Source of the DNA: Oreocharis arfaki
Taxonomy: Eukaryota > Chordata > Aves > Passeriformes > Paramythiidae
Assembly: GCA_013398015.1 (NCBI GenBank)
Contig: VZRR01010829.1
Span: 561,733 to 625,732 of the forward strand
Direction of reading: 5' to 3'
Length of the DNA stretch: 64,000 bases
Shown here: positions 50,015-63,100 of the stretch, one piece after another
Layout: every line of letters starts with the position of its first letter
Numbering within the stretch: position 1 is the first letter of the stretch
The notes under the pieces: model-generated
The model's input: only the letters and a program-made list of their open reading frames with translations
What the model was told of the DNA's origin: nothing
The model's database searches: none
Program-made: the position numbers and the translations under genes

Positions 50015-53000
50015 ATATGCCCTTACATCTTATTCTGGAATTATTGTGTCCTCTCAAGGGCTGGAGCTGCACTCCATTAAAACAAACAAACAGAAAAATA
50101 GCACCAGCATCACTGTTCACTGAGCGTGTAATAGAATTAACTGAAAAGTAATTTGAAAGTGTGAAAAATGTGCATCCTGGAAAAGCAGCTTGTGTTTGTT
50201 TAATACAGGGTCAGGCATGTGTCAGAAAGTACATAACAACCTGGTCAATGAAAGTTCTCTGTGAAAATCAATTGCAACGTTGCTTTGACCAAGAGCTTCA
50301 GTTATTCAGGAAAGGAGTGATCTATAAATATGGAGCAAAGATGCTGCTGGTTTTCAGAGGTTGCCCATGCTGGCAGTATAAACAGGAAAAGAGTCAGAGT
50401 CTAAAGACAGCATTCCAGCTTCCCTAAGTGTTCAGGGCATTTAACCACAATCACTGTTGCACTCCTGGATCACAAGTATGCTGGGAAATGACTCCCTTTT
50501 GTGCAGGCTGTTTCTGCAAAGGCATGTTTTTCCTATTTCATGGAATTCATCGTCCTAGGGCATTGGTCTCCCCATGAGAGCAGAGCTGAGCATTTCATCC
50601 TCTTAAACCAGCAGATTTGTTGAGATTAATTTTCACTTTGCCATTTTGGGTACATCAGAAACCAACAAAGTAGTGACATCTAATGTATGTATCTTGGTGG
50701 AGCTGGAAAGATACAATAAATTTTCTGAGATATTTGCCTAGGAAAGTGCTAAAACACATTTCCTATTTACTTGCTCATTTCTGATTTATTCTAGGCAAAT
50801 CCTGTCAGGAGCCTTAGGAGTCACTAATATGTTTTGATACAGTTTTCCTACTCAATTAAAAAATTTTCCTGTTGTGGAGGGAGGGAGAGAGAAAGAAGGG
50901 GAATTGGGCAGCTTTACCTTTGGCTGTGAAAAATGCAACTGAGTATAAAGTTTTAACGTGAATTTTCTGTAACAGAGCTGATGTCATTGAGCAGATAAAA
51001 CCTAGCAGGGCAAAATTCCTGTTAAAACAATGAATGAGATCTGAGCCTGTGCAACCAAAGTAGAGTTTAAACCCACTGGAAAATACATCTGATAAAGACT
51101 AAACAATAGCTGCAGGACTTGACCTAATTTTTAGATCAGATAATAAAGTGGTGGCTAAGACAAATTGCTTTGAGCCCCTGTGCATAGAGCAACCTCACTC
51201 TCCATTTGCACCACTTTGGTGTTGCTGTAGCTTCACTGACTTCATGATGTTAACCCATGCTCTCCTTGAGAAAATATAGTAAAAATTCAAGACCTAAATC
51301 TGCTCTCATGTTTTGGATTTGTTGAACATCTGTGAGAAAATAGAAGCTTTTTCTGTAATTTCTATTACCTGATTTTTTTTTTTTTTTGGTGTAATGGATG
51401 TGAATAGTTTTTTCTTTTCACATATTCATTATCTTAAAATCAGAATTTGAAAAACAAAAAGAAAAGATTTTTAAAAGCCCTGATGTAGTAAGGAACCATG
51501 CTTGTTAATTTTTTTAAATAATTTTGTACTAGTTTCTGATGTACTTATCTGAAAGCCTTTATTCTCCCAGACGTTTTTTCAAATGCATGCAGTTAATATA
51601 TGCATGTCAGATAGTGTATACTGATAAGATAAATGTAGTACAGAAAAACAGATTGGCTCATCTGATGGTTTACCCCCGCTTACAAGGGGTATGCAGTTAT
51701 GCAAAGAAGCAGATATGAAAAACAATCACATATTCTTTACTGATACTTATTTATCTCACCTTTTAGTGCTGGGGCCCATGCTCCATGTCACATGGCTGCA
51801 GTGCCTTTCTTCCCTCTCTTCACGCGCCTGATCCAAGCAGAGCTGTGAGGACGCGTTCTGCAGTCATGAAAGCATTAGAACCCTTTGCAATAGGTACAAA
51901 GTTGGGTGGGTGTTGAGGTAAGCAGAGGGAGGTAGAAAGAATAACACTCAAATATTTTAATAGGAAGAAGGTATGTCCAGGATATCCAATATTAAAAAAT
52001 ATCACAGAAATGTGGTTTGTGTAGTTTGGTAAGTGTGTAGGAGAGTTAGCAGAGTTAGGACCTTAATTCCTTCTTTCCTTGTGTACCATTTAAGTTGCTA
52101 CTAATCAGTATCCGCTGCTTGTAGTGAATAAAGGGATGACTGAGACACGTGGTCTTGAGCTGAGATTACTGACAAGCAGCAGATTACAGAAAGGGCAGCA
52201 GAGAGGTTAACTGTGCATTTAGCACATTCAGTCCTACCTACCACTCTACTTGTGCTCCTGATAAGCACATTTCTCTGCCACTTCCCAAGTTAACAGGCAT
52301 GACCACTCCCAAATTTAAGAATGTAGTTGCAATAGTAATAAATACAAATTACACTGCATTGTGCTGAAGAGCCAAGACTCTGTAAAGTAGGGTGGACTTA
52401 ATGTTAGCATTGCTTAAAAAACAAAAGGAAACTCCTTTACTGAATTGGCATGAATTTAATCCCTCTGTAGGAGCCTTGAGAATATCCTACCTACACCGTC
52501 ATGCCTAAGAAATTATCATCTTTCAGTAGAGTCTGCTTAGGGCTTTAGTGCTGATAGATCCAGCCAAGAAGTTAACAAAATTTTGCTTATATTTTAGTAG
52601 TGACCAGATGGCTGCGTGAGTTAGGTTATTATACCACAAGTGCATCCACAAAATACCATTTATATAAATAGTCTTCAGTGTTTCAGTGTCTTGTAAATTC
52701 AATTCTACGTATGAATTGTAGTGTGCACCTGATGTTTCTAATACCGATCTTTAGTACCTTTAGCACATCTGTCGTGTAAAAAGGTACCCGTTGAGTTTAG
52801 GTCATTTGAACATTACATTTAGATTTAGTTGAAAAGCAAGGAGTCCATCTTCAACCACGAAATAAAATAATGAATAGAATTAAGTTTATAAGTTGGTTTT
52901 CAGGTTAAGCTTACAACAAAATATTGAGCTATCAAGTAAAAATAGAAGACGAGGAGAACAGTGTGATCAATGTACACCTGGGGACCCATCTGCTCAGTGA

Positions 53001-56000
53001 ATTCTTGATAAAGTTTGTTTGCTTGTATTTTTTACAGTTGTTTCAATACCAAATTTATTGCATGGGTCATTCTTTGTTATAAGCACAGCCCTCAAGGAAG
53101 CTGTATTGCAAAAGAGTGTTTAGTCTTACAAGCACCTGGCTGAACTAGCTCAGAGCTGAAGAGAGGAAGGGAAAAGAATGGGTTTTTGCAGATCTGCAGG
53201 CAGTGAGTCTCTAGAAAGTCATAAGGGTATAGTGTTATCCCCAGCTAGCTGAAGATGCCATTGACAGACTGATGGGCTGGCCAGTCTGCACCTTGCATTT
53301 GTTCAGGCTGAAAATACAAAGGAAAGAAGAGAGGAGAGAAGGTCTTGGGCTTGTGCAGAGTGTCTTGCAGATTGTAGCCTGCGAAGGGTGTTCCTCACCT
53401 TGCTCTGTAGCTTGGGTCAGTGGATAGAGCAGCCTGCATCCCCAAAACAAGGTGTGCACTTCCAAGAAGCTGCTTCAGTCCCCCTCAGCTGTTCAGCCAT
53501 GAAAGCTCATGCTGCTTCTTGGCCGTGTGGGGTGTCAGCCTCACTGCCTAGGCCACCAGAGGGCTACAGACAAGCTCAGCCCAAGCCACGAGCTGCCAGG
53601 CATCCTTGGAAAGGCAGAAGCTCCACCGTCCCTGATGTTCCTCTCTAGACTGAGAACATGGCTGTGTCAGCCTCGTGGTGCTGCAGCATTTGTCTTTAGG
53701 ACTGGCCAGAAGTGAAACAGCCCCTCCAGAGAAGGAAAGAGTAGCACAAAGTTATGTACTGAGCATTAGAACAGGGTTTGAGGTGTTGACTTCTTTCCTC
53801 AGTCCTCAGCTCCAGCTGCTGATGCGTGGGCCAGCTGAGAGCACAGCTCTGTCCAGCTGCAATCCCATTCCATGAGCAGCAGTGCACTGGAGGAGGGCAG
53901 GAGGCTTTGATCAACGCCCAGCATGCAGCTGATACAGCAGGGGACTCTGTGGGGCAAGACAGCCCACTTAGAAAAGGCATTGATAGAGGTTGCAGAGGAA
54001 TCCCCTGGGTTACAGACTGATGACATTCCTGTGACTGTCTCACTGGAAATCTGGTTTGATCTAATTAATAACACAGAGCTGGAACCACACAAGAACAAAA
54101 TGGAAAAAAAGTGGTTTTTGTACCTAACCTTTCCACCAGTGTGATTGATCCCCGTGCAAAGGTCAGAGACTCAGCTGTGAACAGAAAAGCAAGGCCAAAG
54201 CGTGCCTGACAGGGCATGGTTTCTTACATTTATGTTTGCAATTCAGTCTTTAATGGTTTTTTTGGAAGCGAAAAGGTGTCTCTTAACTCTATCCATGTTG
54301 TGGAAAGTGATGGAAGAGGAAGAGACCAGTTTTACAGTACTAGTCATGTGTCTCGAACCAAGAATCAGTCATCCAAGTTTGGGAATGCACTGAGATGTGT
54401 TTTCACAAGCACATGGATTCTCTTTGTAGAACATCAGTGGAATTTTACCACTCTTTTCTCACAATGATTTTTCTGTTTGGGTGTTCTTATTAGTCTAGCT
54501 AAAATTAAAACAGAATTGAACTTTGCCTCTTGAGAACGCTCTCAAGGGAAGGAGGTAGACTTGACATCTTGGCTATGAATCACATATCAGTCTTCTAATA
54601 ACAGCTAAAATTATGCCAAGCCATATTCACTTTTTCTCTAGTGTTTTAACTGTATTTTTTGCTCATGACATGTTTGGTTTTATATGGATGGCTGTATATA
54701 CTTACTTATATAAAGCAAGCTATGTTTTGTGTGGAAATATATACTTTTTGTGGAGGTCTTTTCGCATTTTTAAACCCTTGTTTCTCTGAAAGCTCACACT
54801 GAACGTATTTCTCTCAAAGGCCACAGTTAATATGTCAGTTATAGAGAAAAAAATGTGAGGTTTTTTTTTCTTTTTGTGCTCTTCAAGCTTGCTCATACTT
54901 CAGATTGTTTATTATAGGAGGAAAGTTGACGTTGGAGTTACTGGAAGGCGCAGAGAGTCTTAAAGGTCTACCAAGGGCAGAAATCCATCTTTCCCTGACA
55001 GTAATGCTGCATTGTTCTGTTCGTCTGGTTTGCATCTAATTCCTGGCTGACAAGTGTCCGTTTTTCATGCTCATTCATTAGTCACCCTTGCATTAGCACC
55101 GTGCTGAAGCGCCTGGTCTGCCTCTTATCACATTTCTCAGAAATGATAAAAGATATCCTTATAGTTTTACCCACCCACACATCACAGTAAAACCCAGGAC
55201 AACAAAGAGATAAAATATATTTGATTTAAAAAAAAAAATAATGGGGTCATTCTTCGCTGCTTCTTAGAAGCAGACAGGTAGAAAAGGAAGTGGGGAAATG
55301 ACATGATTTCCTGTATAATCTATTACCTTGGCAGGCAAGAATGCAACTTCTGAGTGTTCAGAAAGATAAAAACGCATTAAACATATAATGAAGTAATTTA
55401 GCAGTGCATCAGAAATTAGATCTAATGCCCCTTTGCCCAAAAAGCATGGCAATTCAGAAGTAAAGTTAACAATATGGTATACACTGAGTCTGACTTCCCA
55501 TTACTTTATTTCAGTTTTATGCTTATGAAAATTCTCTCATTTCAATGCAGCTCTTATGCAGCCATATGTCCTTACCAGAGAGAGCTGTGCAGGAGTATTT
55601 CAGGAGTCTTGGAGGGAAGTCTCACCATAAGTATGCTGTAAACGTGCTGCAATATATGCCACAAGAGCCTCCTCTGAATTTACTAGGACTGTGCTTTAGT
55701 AAGGAAAATAGCCTGGCTCAAGGTGGCAGACCAGAATTTTAATTCCTGTCCTTGGTTTCTTTTATGAAGAGAGCCTTGAAGGGAAGGTAGAGGTGGGGTA
55801 AAGCGCCTGCTGGGGGTGCAGGCCGTTACCTGAGCCTGGCAGGGACATCCCTACCTGCATCTGGGTGAGATCTGTCAGAGAGCTGGTGAAAGACAGGATG
55901 GGCCCTTCAGCACCCCTGTCCACCCTGGCTCGCTCCAATATCGAGAATATTACCTGCGTAAGGAAAGGAAGGGTATTGCTAACACAGACAATATAGGATT

Positions 56001-59000
56001 ATTCTACATTACCAAACTAATAATGGAAAGAAAGTGCAGCTGCCTTTCTCTCGTGTCCCCCCTGCGGAATGTGAGGGTAGAGAAAGTGCTCTCTCTGCAT
56101 CTCAGTAACAGGGCTGCTGCCGACCCGAAGCTTTAATAATGTACACTGCCTCTTCACAGACAGAGAGGTCCTGATCCAGAATGGATCAAATGTTTTATTG
56201 ATTTGCTTTTCCAGGCATATTTTTTGAAGATTGTTTAAGCTTCTTCTTTTTCTCTTTTTTTAACTGGGATGTATTTTATTAGTCTCTTACCTTTCTCGGG
56301 GAAAATGAATCCCTTCTGTCCTCGCTCACGAGCAATTGTAACTTATATGACACTTTGAGAAATTGAAAAGTGTTATTGAAAATACTCTGCTTGGGAAAGA
56401 TCCAAAGTCCCTCAGTACATTAGCAAGCTCACCCACTCCCAGCTGACAGCGTAAGGTTTCCATGATGACTGTAATTGCTAAATGGCAAAGCAAGCTGAAG
56501 ACTGAAGAATTAGAAGGATGTCATTGTTATCCACAGAAATCATAGCAAGGGCCAGAGAAAAAGCAGTCATTTCAAAACCCAGTGCTGTACAAGCAGGGTG
56601 TTTCATGATGGTTACAGCAGGTGATGAAGATGTTTGTCCAGGCCCTCTGCTTCTTCATCAGTTAAAAACTCATCTTGTGTGTGTCACAACCAGCCAACCT
56701 TATGCTTGGTTAGGTCAATGAACCATAAGTGCCCTGCACTGTTGCCATCTGGAGCCATTTGTAGGTGGCATGGCTGCAGTGGGAGGTGGTGGGATAAAGC
56801 TGTGAACACGTGGGAGAGAGCCAACAGGATATAAGAGCTCCCAGTCTTGTAAATACACAATTATGTACCTTCCCCCCTGCCAAATTAGTATAATTTACTC
56901 AATAGTATCTAATGGCTCCTTTGAGAACATTACTGCCTATTATGTCAAAGGCCCTACTTAGTGTATTTTTAGTTTGTGGATCATTGAAACGCTTGAATCC
57001 CATGGTGCCATTAGAGCATCCTCCCACAGCAAGGCCCTGTGGGTGGGAGCAGCCGGGAGAGCCAGGGTCCCACAGAGTTCATCTCACCTGCAGCAGCACC
57101 ACTGCAATCGCTCCCAGGGAAAAGGGGCTGTTCATACCCAGCAATTCCAGCCGTTGATGATAAAGAGGTTAAAGGGGGACTTTTTTACTGTTATTAGACC
57201 TTTCTAGATTAATGCTATTTACTTTTGAATGCACTAAAACTTGGGTATTTTTTTAAAGGCAAGTGCTTTATGGGAGAGGTGATTATTGTGCACATGAGGC
57301 AATGTAGCACATCACAGCCCTGTTAAATGTTTCAGGAAGGTAGGCAAGACAGTAAATCAACATGTCAAGAAAAATATTCAGATTATTATCTAATCTCCCT
57401 CTACTGTCTTCAGCCCTCTATATCTGAACACCTGAAAGCTATTATTAATATGCTATTTAATACTGTGCTTATACGCTTCTATTACTATTACAGTAACTTT
57501 CTCATTTTCTCTCAGTCATGATATTAGAGCACAATAATTGTCTGCATTTTGCACGTGTATGTACCTGCTAGATGCTCTAAGGTGTACCTGATGTGGAGAT
57601 AATTCTTTTCTTCTGAGGGTACCTGTGGAACTGGCAATAATGAGATCTTAAGGGTACTGCTAGCAATATAACCCAGCTGTTTGCTAATTTAAAGCAAACT
57701 GCATTATCCTGGCATTATGTGTGCCCAGGATACCTATCAAGCCCACAGGACGGGTGAGGAGCCTGGGCCAAAGGAAGAATGTAACTTCCCAAGAAACCCA
57801 CCAGCTCCTGAAAGAGCTCCTCATTTCCATGTTTAATGTGCAGAATTACAGCAAGCCAAAGCTCAGCATTTTGTCCTTGGAATGACTCCCACCCATGGGC
57901 ACTTGGAGGGTTTAAGGTTTACTCAAATGGAGCCACAGAACTCAAATGTCCGCTGGGTAGCCTGTCAGAGAGGGGGGATGAAGCTGATGATGCTGGAGCT
58001 GGCAATGCATTGGGAGCTCTGTACAGACATCAGAGACATGCTGTGGTTGCTGTCACATGAAGGAGCCTCACTGGCCTAGAGTAACTCCAGTGTGACAGAG
58101 ATGCTGACAGGCACAGCCTGATGAAACTTGGCATGTCATCCTAAGAAATGTTTGCGTCCAGATTTTTGCTTCTCCTCTTTGCTCTAAGTTACGTGGTGGT
58201 GTAGGGTAGAGCCCCCTTCAGCAACAGCTGAGGTTTGGGTGGTGGGGTTTGTGGCGAGGTGGCTGTGACGTTGGTATGCACTTCCTTTTGGCAGAAGGTA
58301 ACCCCCAACAAGCAGAGAGCTGGAGACAGCAGTTTCTTATATTGCTCAAGTGAGATGTACCAAAGCTTATATTTCATTGCTCTAAACTGTGGCCATAAAT
58401 CTTGTCCCATTAGAGGGGCTCTCGGTATCCCTGCCCTGTGTGCCAGAGGGAGCAGGAATGTCCCTGGTGGGAAAGCAGTGAAGTGTGGGGCTGCTTCTCT
58501 CATGCCTGTGGTGCAGGGGAACAACTGAGATGCCTCAGTTTCACTGAGGAAATGCTTGGATGTCAGGAGTTTACCACTATATCAAGTTAAAGTGGGCATC
58601 TCCAGCTACGACAGAGCTTTTTCATGGTACCATTCGACTGATACTTAATTCCAGATAGTTGAACAACCACATTTTCCCAATATAGGCTAAGAGATAGAGG
58701 TCTCATGCTATTCAAAGTTTCAGTGTTTCAGGGTATCAGAGGAGCTGATTTTGGTGGCAGCCACCCCATCTCCTTTTCCATCTCTGCATTTGCCAGCCCC
58801 AGGTTTTGCCTTTTGATAGCTCTGATGCAGTTCCTTGTGGGGTCAGCTGTAACTTGGAGGTAATCTAGATGAAAAATAACTCTTTACATGGTTTATTTGT
58901 AAACCGGTTCAATTCAGTGATCTGTTTTCCAGCCCAGTCACAGGTTATGGTTTCAAAATATGAAATATCTGGCTTTTAAATTGTTCCCATATGACTATGT

Positions 59001-59499
59001 CTTGTTGCCAGTATGACACAAGTATTTGTGCAACCTCACTGTGAGCCGATGTACGGAAATGGTTTGACTTCAGAACAAGAAGTAAAACAAAAATAACTGG
59101 GCTGTAAAGTTTTTGAAGTCAGGCCAGCTCTTTGATGTGACTTTGAGAATGGCTTCACATCCATTTGCAGAAGGAACCGGCAGCAGGGAGAAATATCCCC
59201 AGTAGCTACCGGGGCTGAATGCGCAGTTCTCCAAAATCACATCCTCCCTGGCACAGTGGAGGGGGTGCCACTTCATGGCAGAAACACAGAGATAGTGGTA
59301 AGGAGGGAACTTCTCAAGTCCATCTAACCATCAGTGCAAAGACAGAGCAGAAGAGTACAAAAAAGCCAGACTTCCCAGCTGTCCAGTACAATGAACTGGT
59401 CCCATCTTTGGAGGTGCATTTGATGCCCTGTCAGTCTGCCACATTTCTGTGGTGCTGTGGAGGGATCCAAGCATGGTTCAGCTCCTCATAGTGACTTTT

Positions 59500-59534
59500 T
59501 ATTATTATCATTATTATTACTACATTATTATTAA
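59500..59534 (+). repeat. ATT-rich imperfect microsatellite
   Basis: Imperfect ATT repeats (attattatcattattattac and so on) with interruptions, in intron 3 about 530 bp before exon 4. Confidence 0.88.
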
Positions 59535-60065
59535 GAATGATAATAACTGAGTGCTACTGGGAAAATGATAAGGTGTAGACAAATTAGCTAAAGCTGGAAA
59601 GTTAATGCTTATGAGCTAAAAGTACATTAAATCACAGCATGAGCACTTTCATCTATGAGTTTAAGGCAACTCAGTTTATATGCTGTAGTTTTACAGATTT
59701 ATTTAATTTTCCATAACTTTCTTTAGTACTTCACTGGTATAGTTTACCAAATGTAAATTATCTGAAGAAGGGACTTGCTTCACTTTTCGCTCTGTGTCTG
59801 GACATGACCGTCCACAGGAAGCTTTGGTTCCTCACTGGGTTCACATGCTGTACCACAGTATAAGTAAAAAATCCACTATGAAATCTTTGCTTAATGTCGG
59901 AATAAAGTGAAAACATGACCCAGACTTTTTTAAGTGTTTTATTTTACAGGGAGCAGAACTGCTGTTTTCTCCTTCTCTTGCATTTATCCAGCATGGCAAT
60001 CACATGTAATTTAAATGGCCAGCTGACAATAATGCTAATGATTTCTTTTTCTTCTCCCTCCCCAG

Positions 60066-60169
60066 ATCTCCGTAAAACTTTCGAGCAGGAGCCCTTGGGG
60101 AAAGAAGTGTCCCTGGAGCAAGAGGTCCTGCTCCAATGCCGTCCCCCTGAAGGCATCCCGGTAGCAGAG
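60066..60169 (+). CDS. UNC5C: UNC5C exon 4: start of Ig2
   Basis: This 104-bp exon completes the split Tyr codon and continues with LRKTFEQEPLGKEVSLEQ, then EVLLQCRPPEGIPVAE, ending exactly on a codon boundary (phase 0). It encodes the beginning of the second immunoglobulin domain. The Cys in LLQCRPPEG is the B-strand cysteine. The matching F-strand cysteine must be in a later exon outside the window. The acceptor is very strong (tttctttttcttctccctccccag) and the donor is GAG|gtgagc. In the UNC5 family Ig1 and Ig2 together contribute to netrin binding, so exons 2 to 4 cover much of the ligand-contact region. The motif is shared by the family, but LRKTFEQEPLGKEVSLEQ fits UNC5C best. No frame defects are present. 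Confidence 0.97.
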
Positions 60170-63100
60170 GTGAGCAACAGCAGCAGTGTGTGGCACTGGG
60201 ATGTCCTAAGCAAGGCCTGATGGGTGGCTAATGGTGCAGTGACTTACAGCAGGGCATGATGAATGGGTGGCAATGGAGAGCTGATTGACTGCTGCTCATA
60301 GACAGGATTGATTGGGACCCGATTAATGGCTTTGGGTCATGGTGCCTTGCTGGGCAGAGCTGCAGGCAGTTTGGTTTCAGTTTCTTCTTACCTTTGAAAA
60401 ATCACAACTATATCTGGCATCCAAAGGACACGTAGCTGGGGGAACATATTAATACCAGCCTGCTATCTTTCTGTTTGCTTTTAAAGAAAAAAAAGTTTCA
60501 CTTATTCTGAGGGGCACCTCTCAAACATGGTGTAAAGATATTTTAATTTTGAGTTTACCAGATTGCTTGTGTGTGCACCACCCTGCCAACTTGGCATTAG
60601 AGGATGTACCATGGTTCAATACGGGCTCCCAGGTAAAGCAGCACCACGTTTGGGAAAATAGAGGATGTGTCTGCCTAATAAGCCATCTTTGGGGACTTAG
60701 CTGGTTTTCCTACTGGCTTTCAAGCAAACCTAGAGTGGGTAGCCTGCCCTCCACCTGCAGGAACCAGCTTGCCCTTCAGCAGAATCCGTGCCTGACAACA
60801 GCAGTGAACAGCAGCTTCCCTAAGTGCAACGGTGGCTCCAGATCGTGGAAGGGGGGTCTCTGAGTCACAGGGGAGCCTCTGAAATCCTAAATCCACTGTG
60901 GCTGTTAAGAGAAAAATTGATTGCTAATGACAGTAATTCCCCTATCTGAATTCTCTTTGGTTTTCCTCTACCACGCACGGGAGAAACTGTTGCCAATTTG
61001 CATTAGGATAAGTCAGACTGTCATGGCTAAGTAGCAAAGTGGTTGTCACTCAGCGCTGATGGCTGATTTCTCAGGAGATGAAGCTTAAAGTGTTACCTTC
61101 TCATCTAACCCAAGTTTAGATTTAATCAGAATTGCAGAAATGTGTCCACAAACATCAGAGAGAATAATTGGCACAGAAGATTTTTCCCATTTTCTTGTTC
61201 CGTAGGCTGTTTTCTTTCCCTATTAGGATCTCCAAAACTGTAAAGAGTGTTTAGGTCTGCCGAGCCAGCTTGCTGACAACTATAATACTAATCAGTTGGA
61301 TTTCCTCAGGAACTTAGCAGCAGGTTTTTATTTTCCTTTCTGATGCTTCTTTTGCATCAAATCAATTTCTTGTTGTACCATGACAGGAGTTTTTGCACTG
61401 GGGTATGTTGTTCAGGCAGTGCAGGTTAGTACTGGGGAACTTATCACCTTTTCTAGAAACAGAGATTAATGCTGATGAGTAGTTCGTTTTTATGCAGTGT
61501 TACAAGCACCTCTGGAATTTCAGCAGCCAGTCTGGTTATTCCCTTGGAAAGATCTGTGATACCCAGTCGCGTGGCTGAGACCCAAACATCATAATTTAGC
61601 CTGATTTGTGGAAAGTGATCTCTGATAAAATCCTCTATGAGCTGCTGCCATAACAGTTGTGCTTTTTCCTGCCTTCCAGTGTCCTGCTCGCTCTGTCAAT
61701 AGCTCTTCATGACGGTGCATTGACTGGCTCAGAGTCCTATTTGTGCTGTGGTCAGGGCAGACACCAATTAACACTTGGCAGGCTCAGAAATCTTATACTC
61801 CCTATCTGACATTCAAAAGAACCGTTCTCAATGTGGGTTTTTTTTCCTCTTCTGACTTTTGAAGTCAGAAGGAGATCAAACACCCAGATTGGACAGCCGC
61901 CTAATACTGCCTCTTTGTAGATTCTTTCCAACACTATTAAAAGAACAAAGACCTGAACACTAATGAATATGAATACCTTAATGTGGCACTTTATTACAGC
62001 CACTTGCTGAAGCTAGTAAGATAAATTTAAAAAAAAAAAAAAGGAAAGATGAAAGATAACTCGGTGGGTTGAAGGATTACATGATTATTTTAATTTAAAG
62101 ATGAATGAGTTCTTTGTTTAAGACTTAATTTATTTGTTTGGAGAAGTTTCTGATATGGTGGTACAGGTAACTATAAGAAGGGCTTGGGAAAAGGCAGGCA
62201 TCAGTCTGAGGCTGTTTTCCATCTTGTTGAAAGACTGCTTTGATTCCAAGTAGAGTAGGGTACTGCATATGCTGCAGCTGTGAGCAGCTTTTCCAAATGC
62301 TTTGGTGAGCATGGGCCTCAGACTCTTCACACTCTGTAAACTGTGTTTTGTTTAGGTTTGGGGTTTTTTTACTTACTGGCTTCTGAAGTAGTCACTGGAT
62401 TTAACACCAAAACAGAGGAAGAAAAGCTCACACTGTGAAACTGTACAAAATGCACCTTCAGTGAAATGTGGTGCAGTGCTGGAGTCCAGAGTCCCAACAT
62501 CTTTTGCTTGCTTTTTCTCTTTGATTCTATTCTCCCCCTTCATTCTCTGTTGGGTGTTTGGTTTGTTTTTGTGGGGTTTTTTTTCCTGATATTTCAAAGT
62601 GGTGAGAACAAGCATGCTCAGGGATAAATTCTGTCCTCTTTTCAGTATCTGGGGAATTCAGTCTTATCATTTCCAGCATATTTAATTGCAATTAACTGTG
62701 TCAAGCTCTTATGGATCAATGCTAGAGCAGATCTTAGGACTACTGAAAAGCTGAACCACGCAGCAGCATACTGTTTCTCCAGAGGGCAAGAAGGACAGAG
62801 ACAGAGATGGGCAGGCAAAGCTTTTAAAGAAACATTTACCAGTCCTTCAGATCCACTAGTACATGACAAGCATTAAAGCAGGCTCAGGTCATGGACACTA
62901 GGAAAAAAAAAGAAAAAGCCAAAATCCAAATACAAATAAATGTGTTAACATACACCAGCTTCATGGCCTGAGATCAAATCAAAGTACATCTTGCTTGTTC
63001 ACTTGGGACAAAGACAGGAAATGAGGGTTTCCCTGGTCTCTGGGAAGGCCAGATCAGCTTCTCTGCCATCATATACCCCTGCCCACCTGCCCTGACCAGT

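Larger units (their letters stand above)
46706..60065 (+). other. UNC5C: UNC5C intron 3
   Basis: This 13,360-bp intron runs between gtgagt at the end of exon 3 and the strong acceptor tctccctccccag before exon 4. It interrupts a Tyr codon after its first base, at the Ig1-Ig2 boundary. It carries the longest CR1 fragment of the window (47030-47715, minus orientation) only about 325 bp downstream of exon 3, a 118-bp polypyrimidine tract (49897-50014) and an ATT-rich microsatellite (59500-59534). No other exon or RNA gene could be supported. Open frames such as 53388-53648 + or 58189-58524 - have no recognisable domain. The rest is unassigned. Confidence 0.9.

Noticed and set aside
60600..60640. 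cag|gtaaag at about 60632 as an extra exon or recursive site
   Set aside because: The upstream pyrimidine tract is poor and the adjacent frame does not encode the expected Ig2 continuation.
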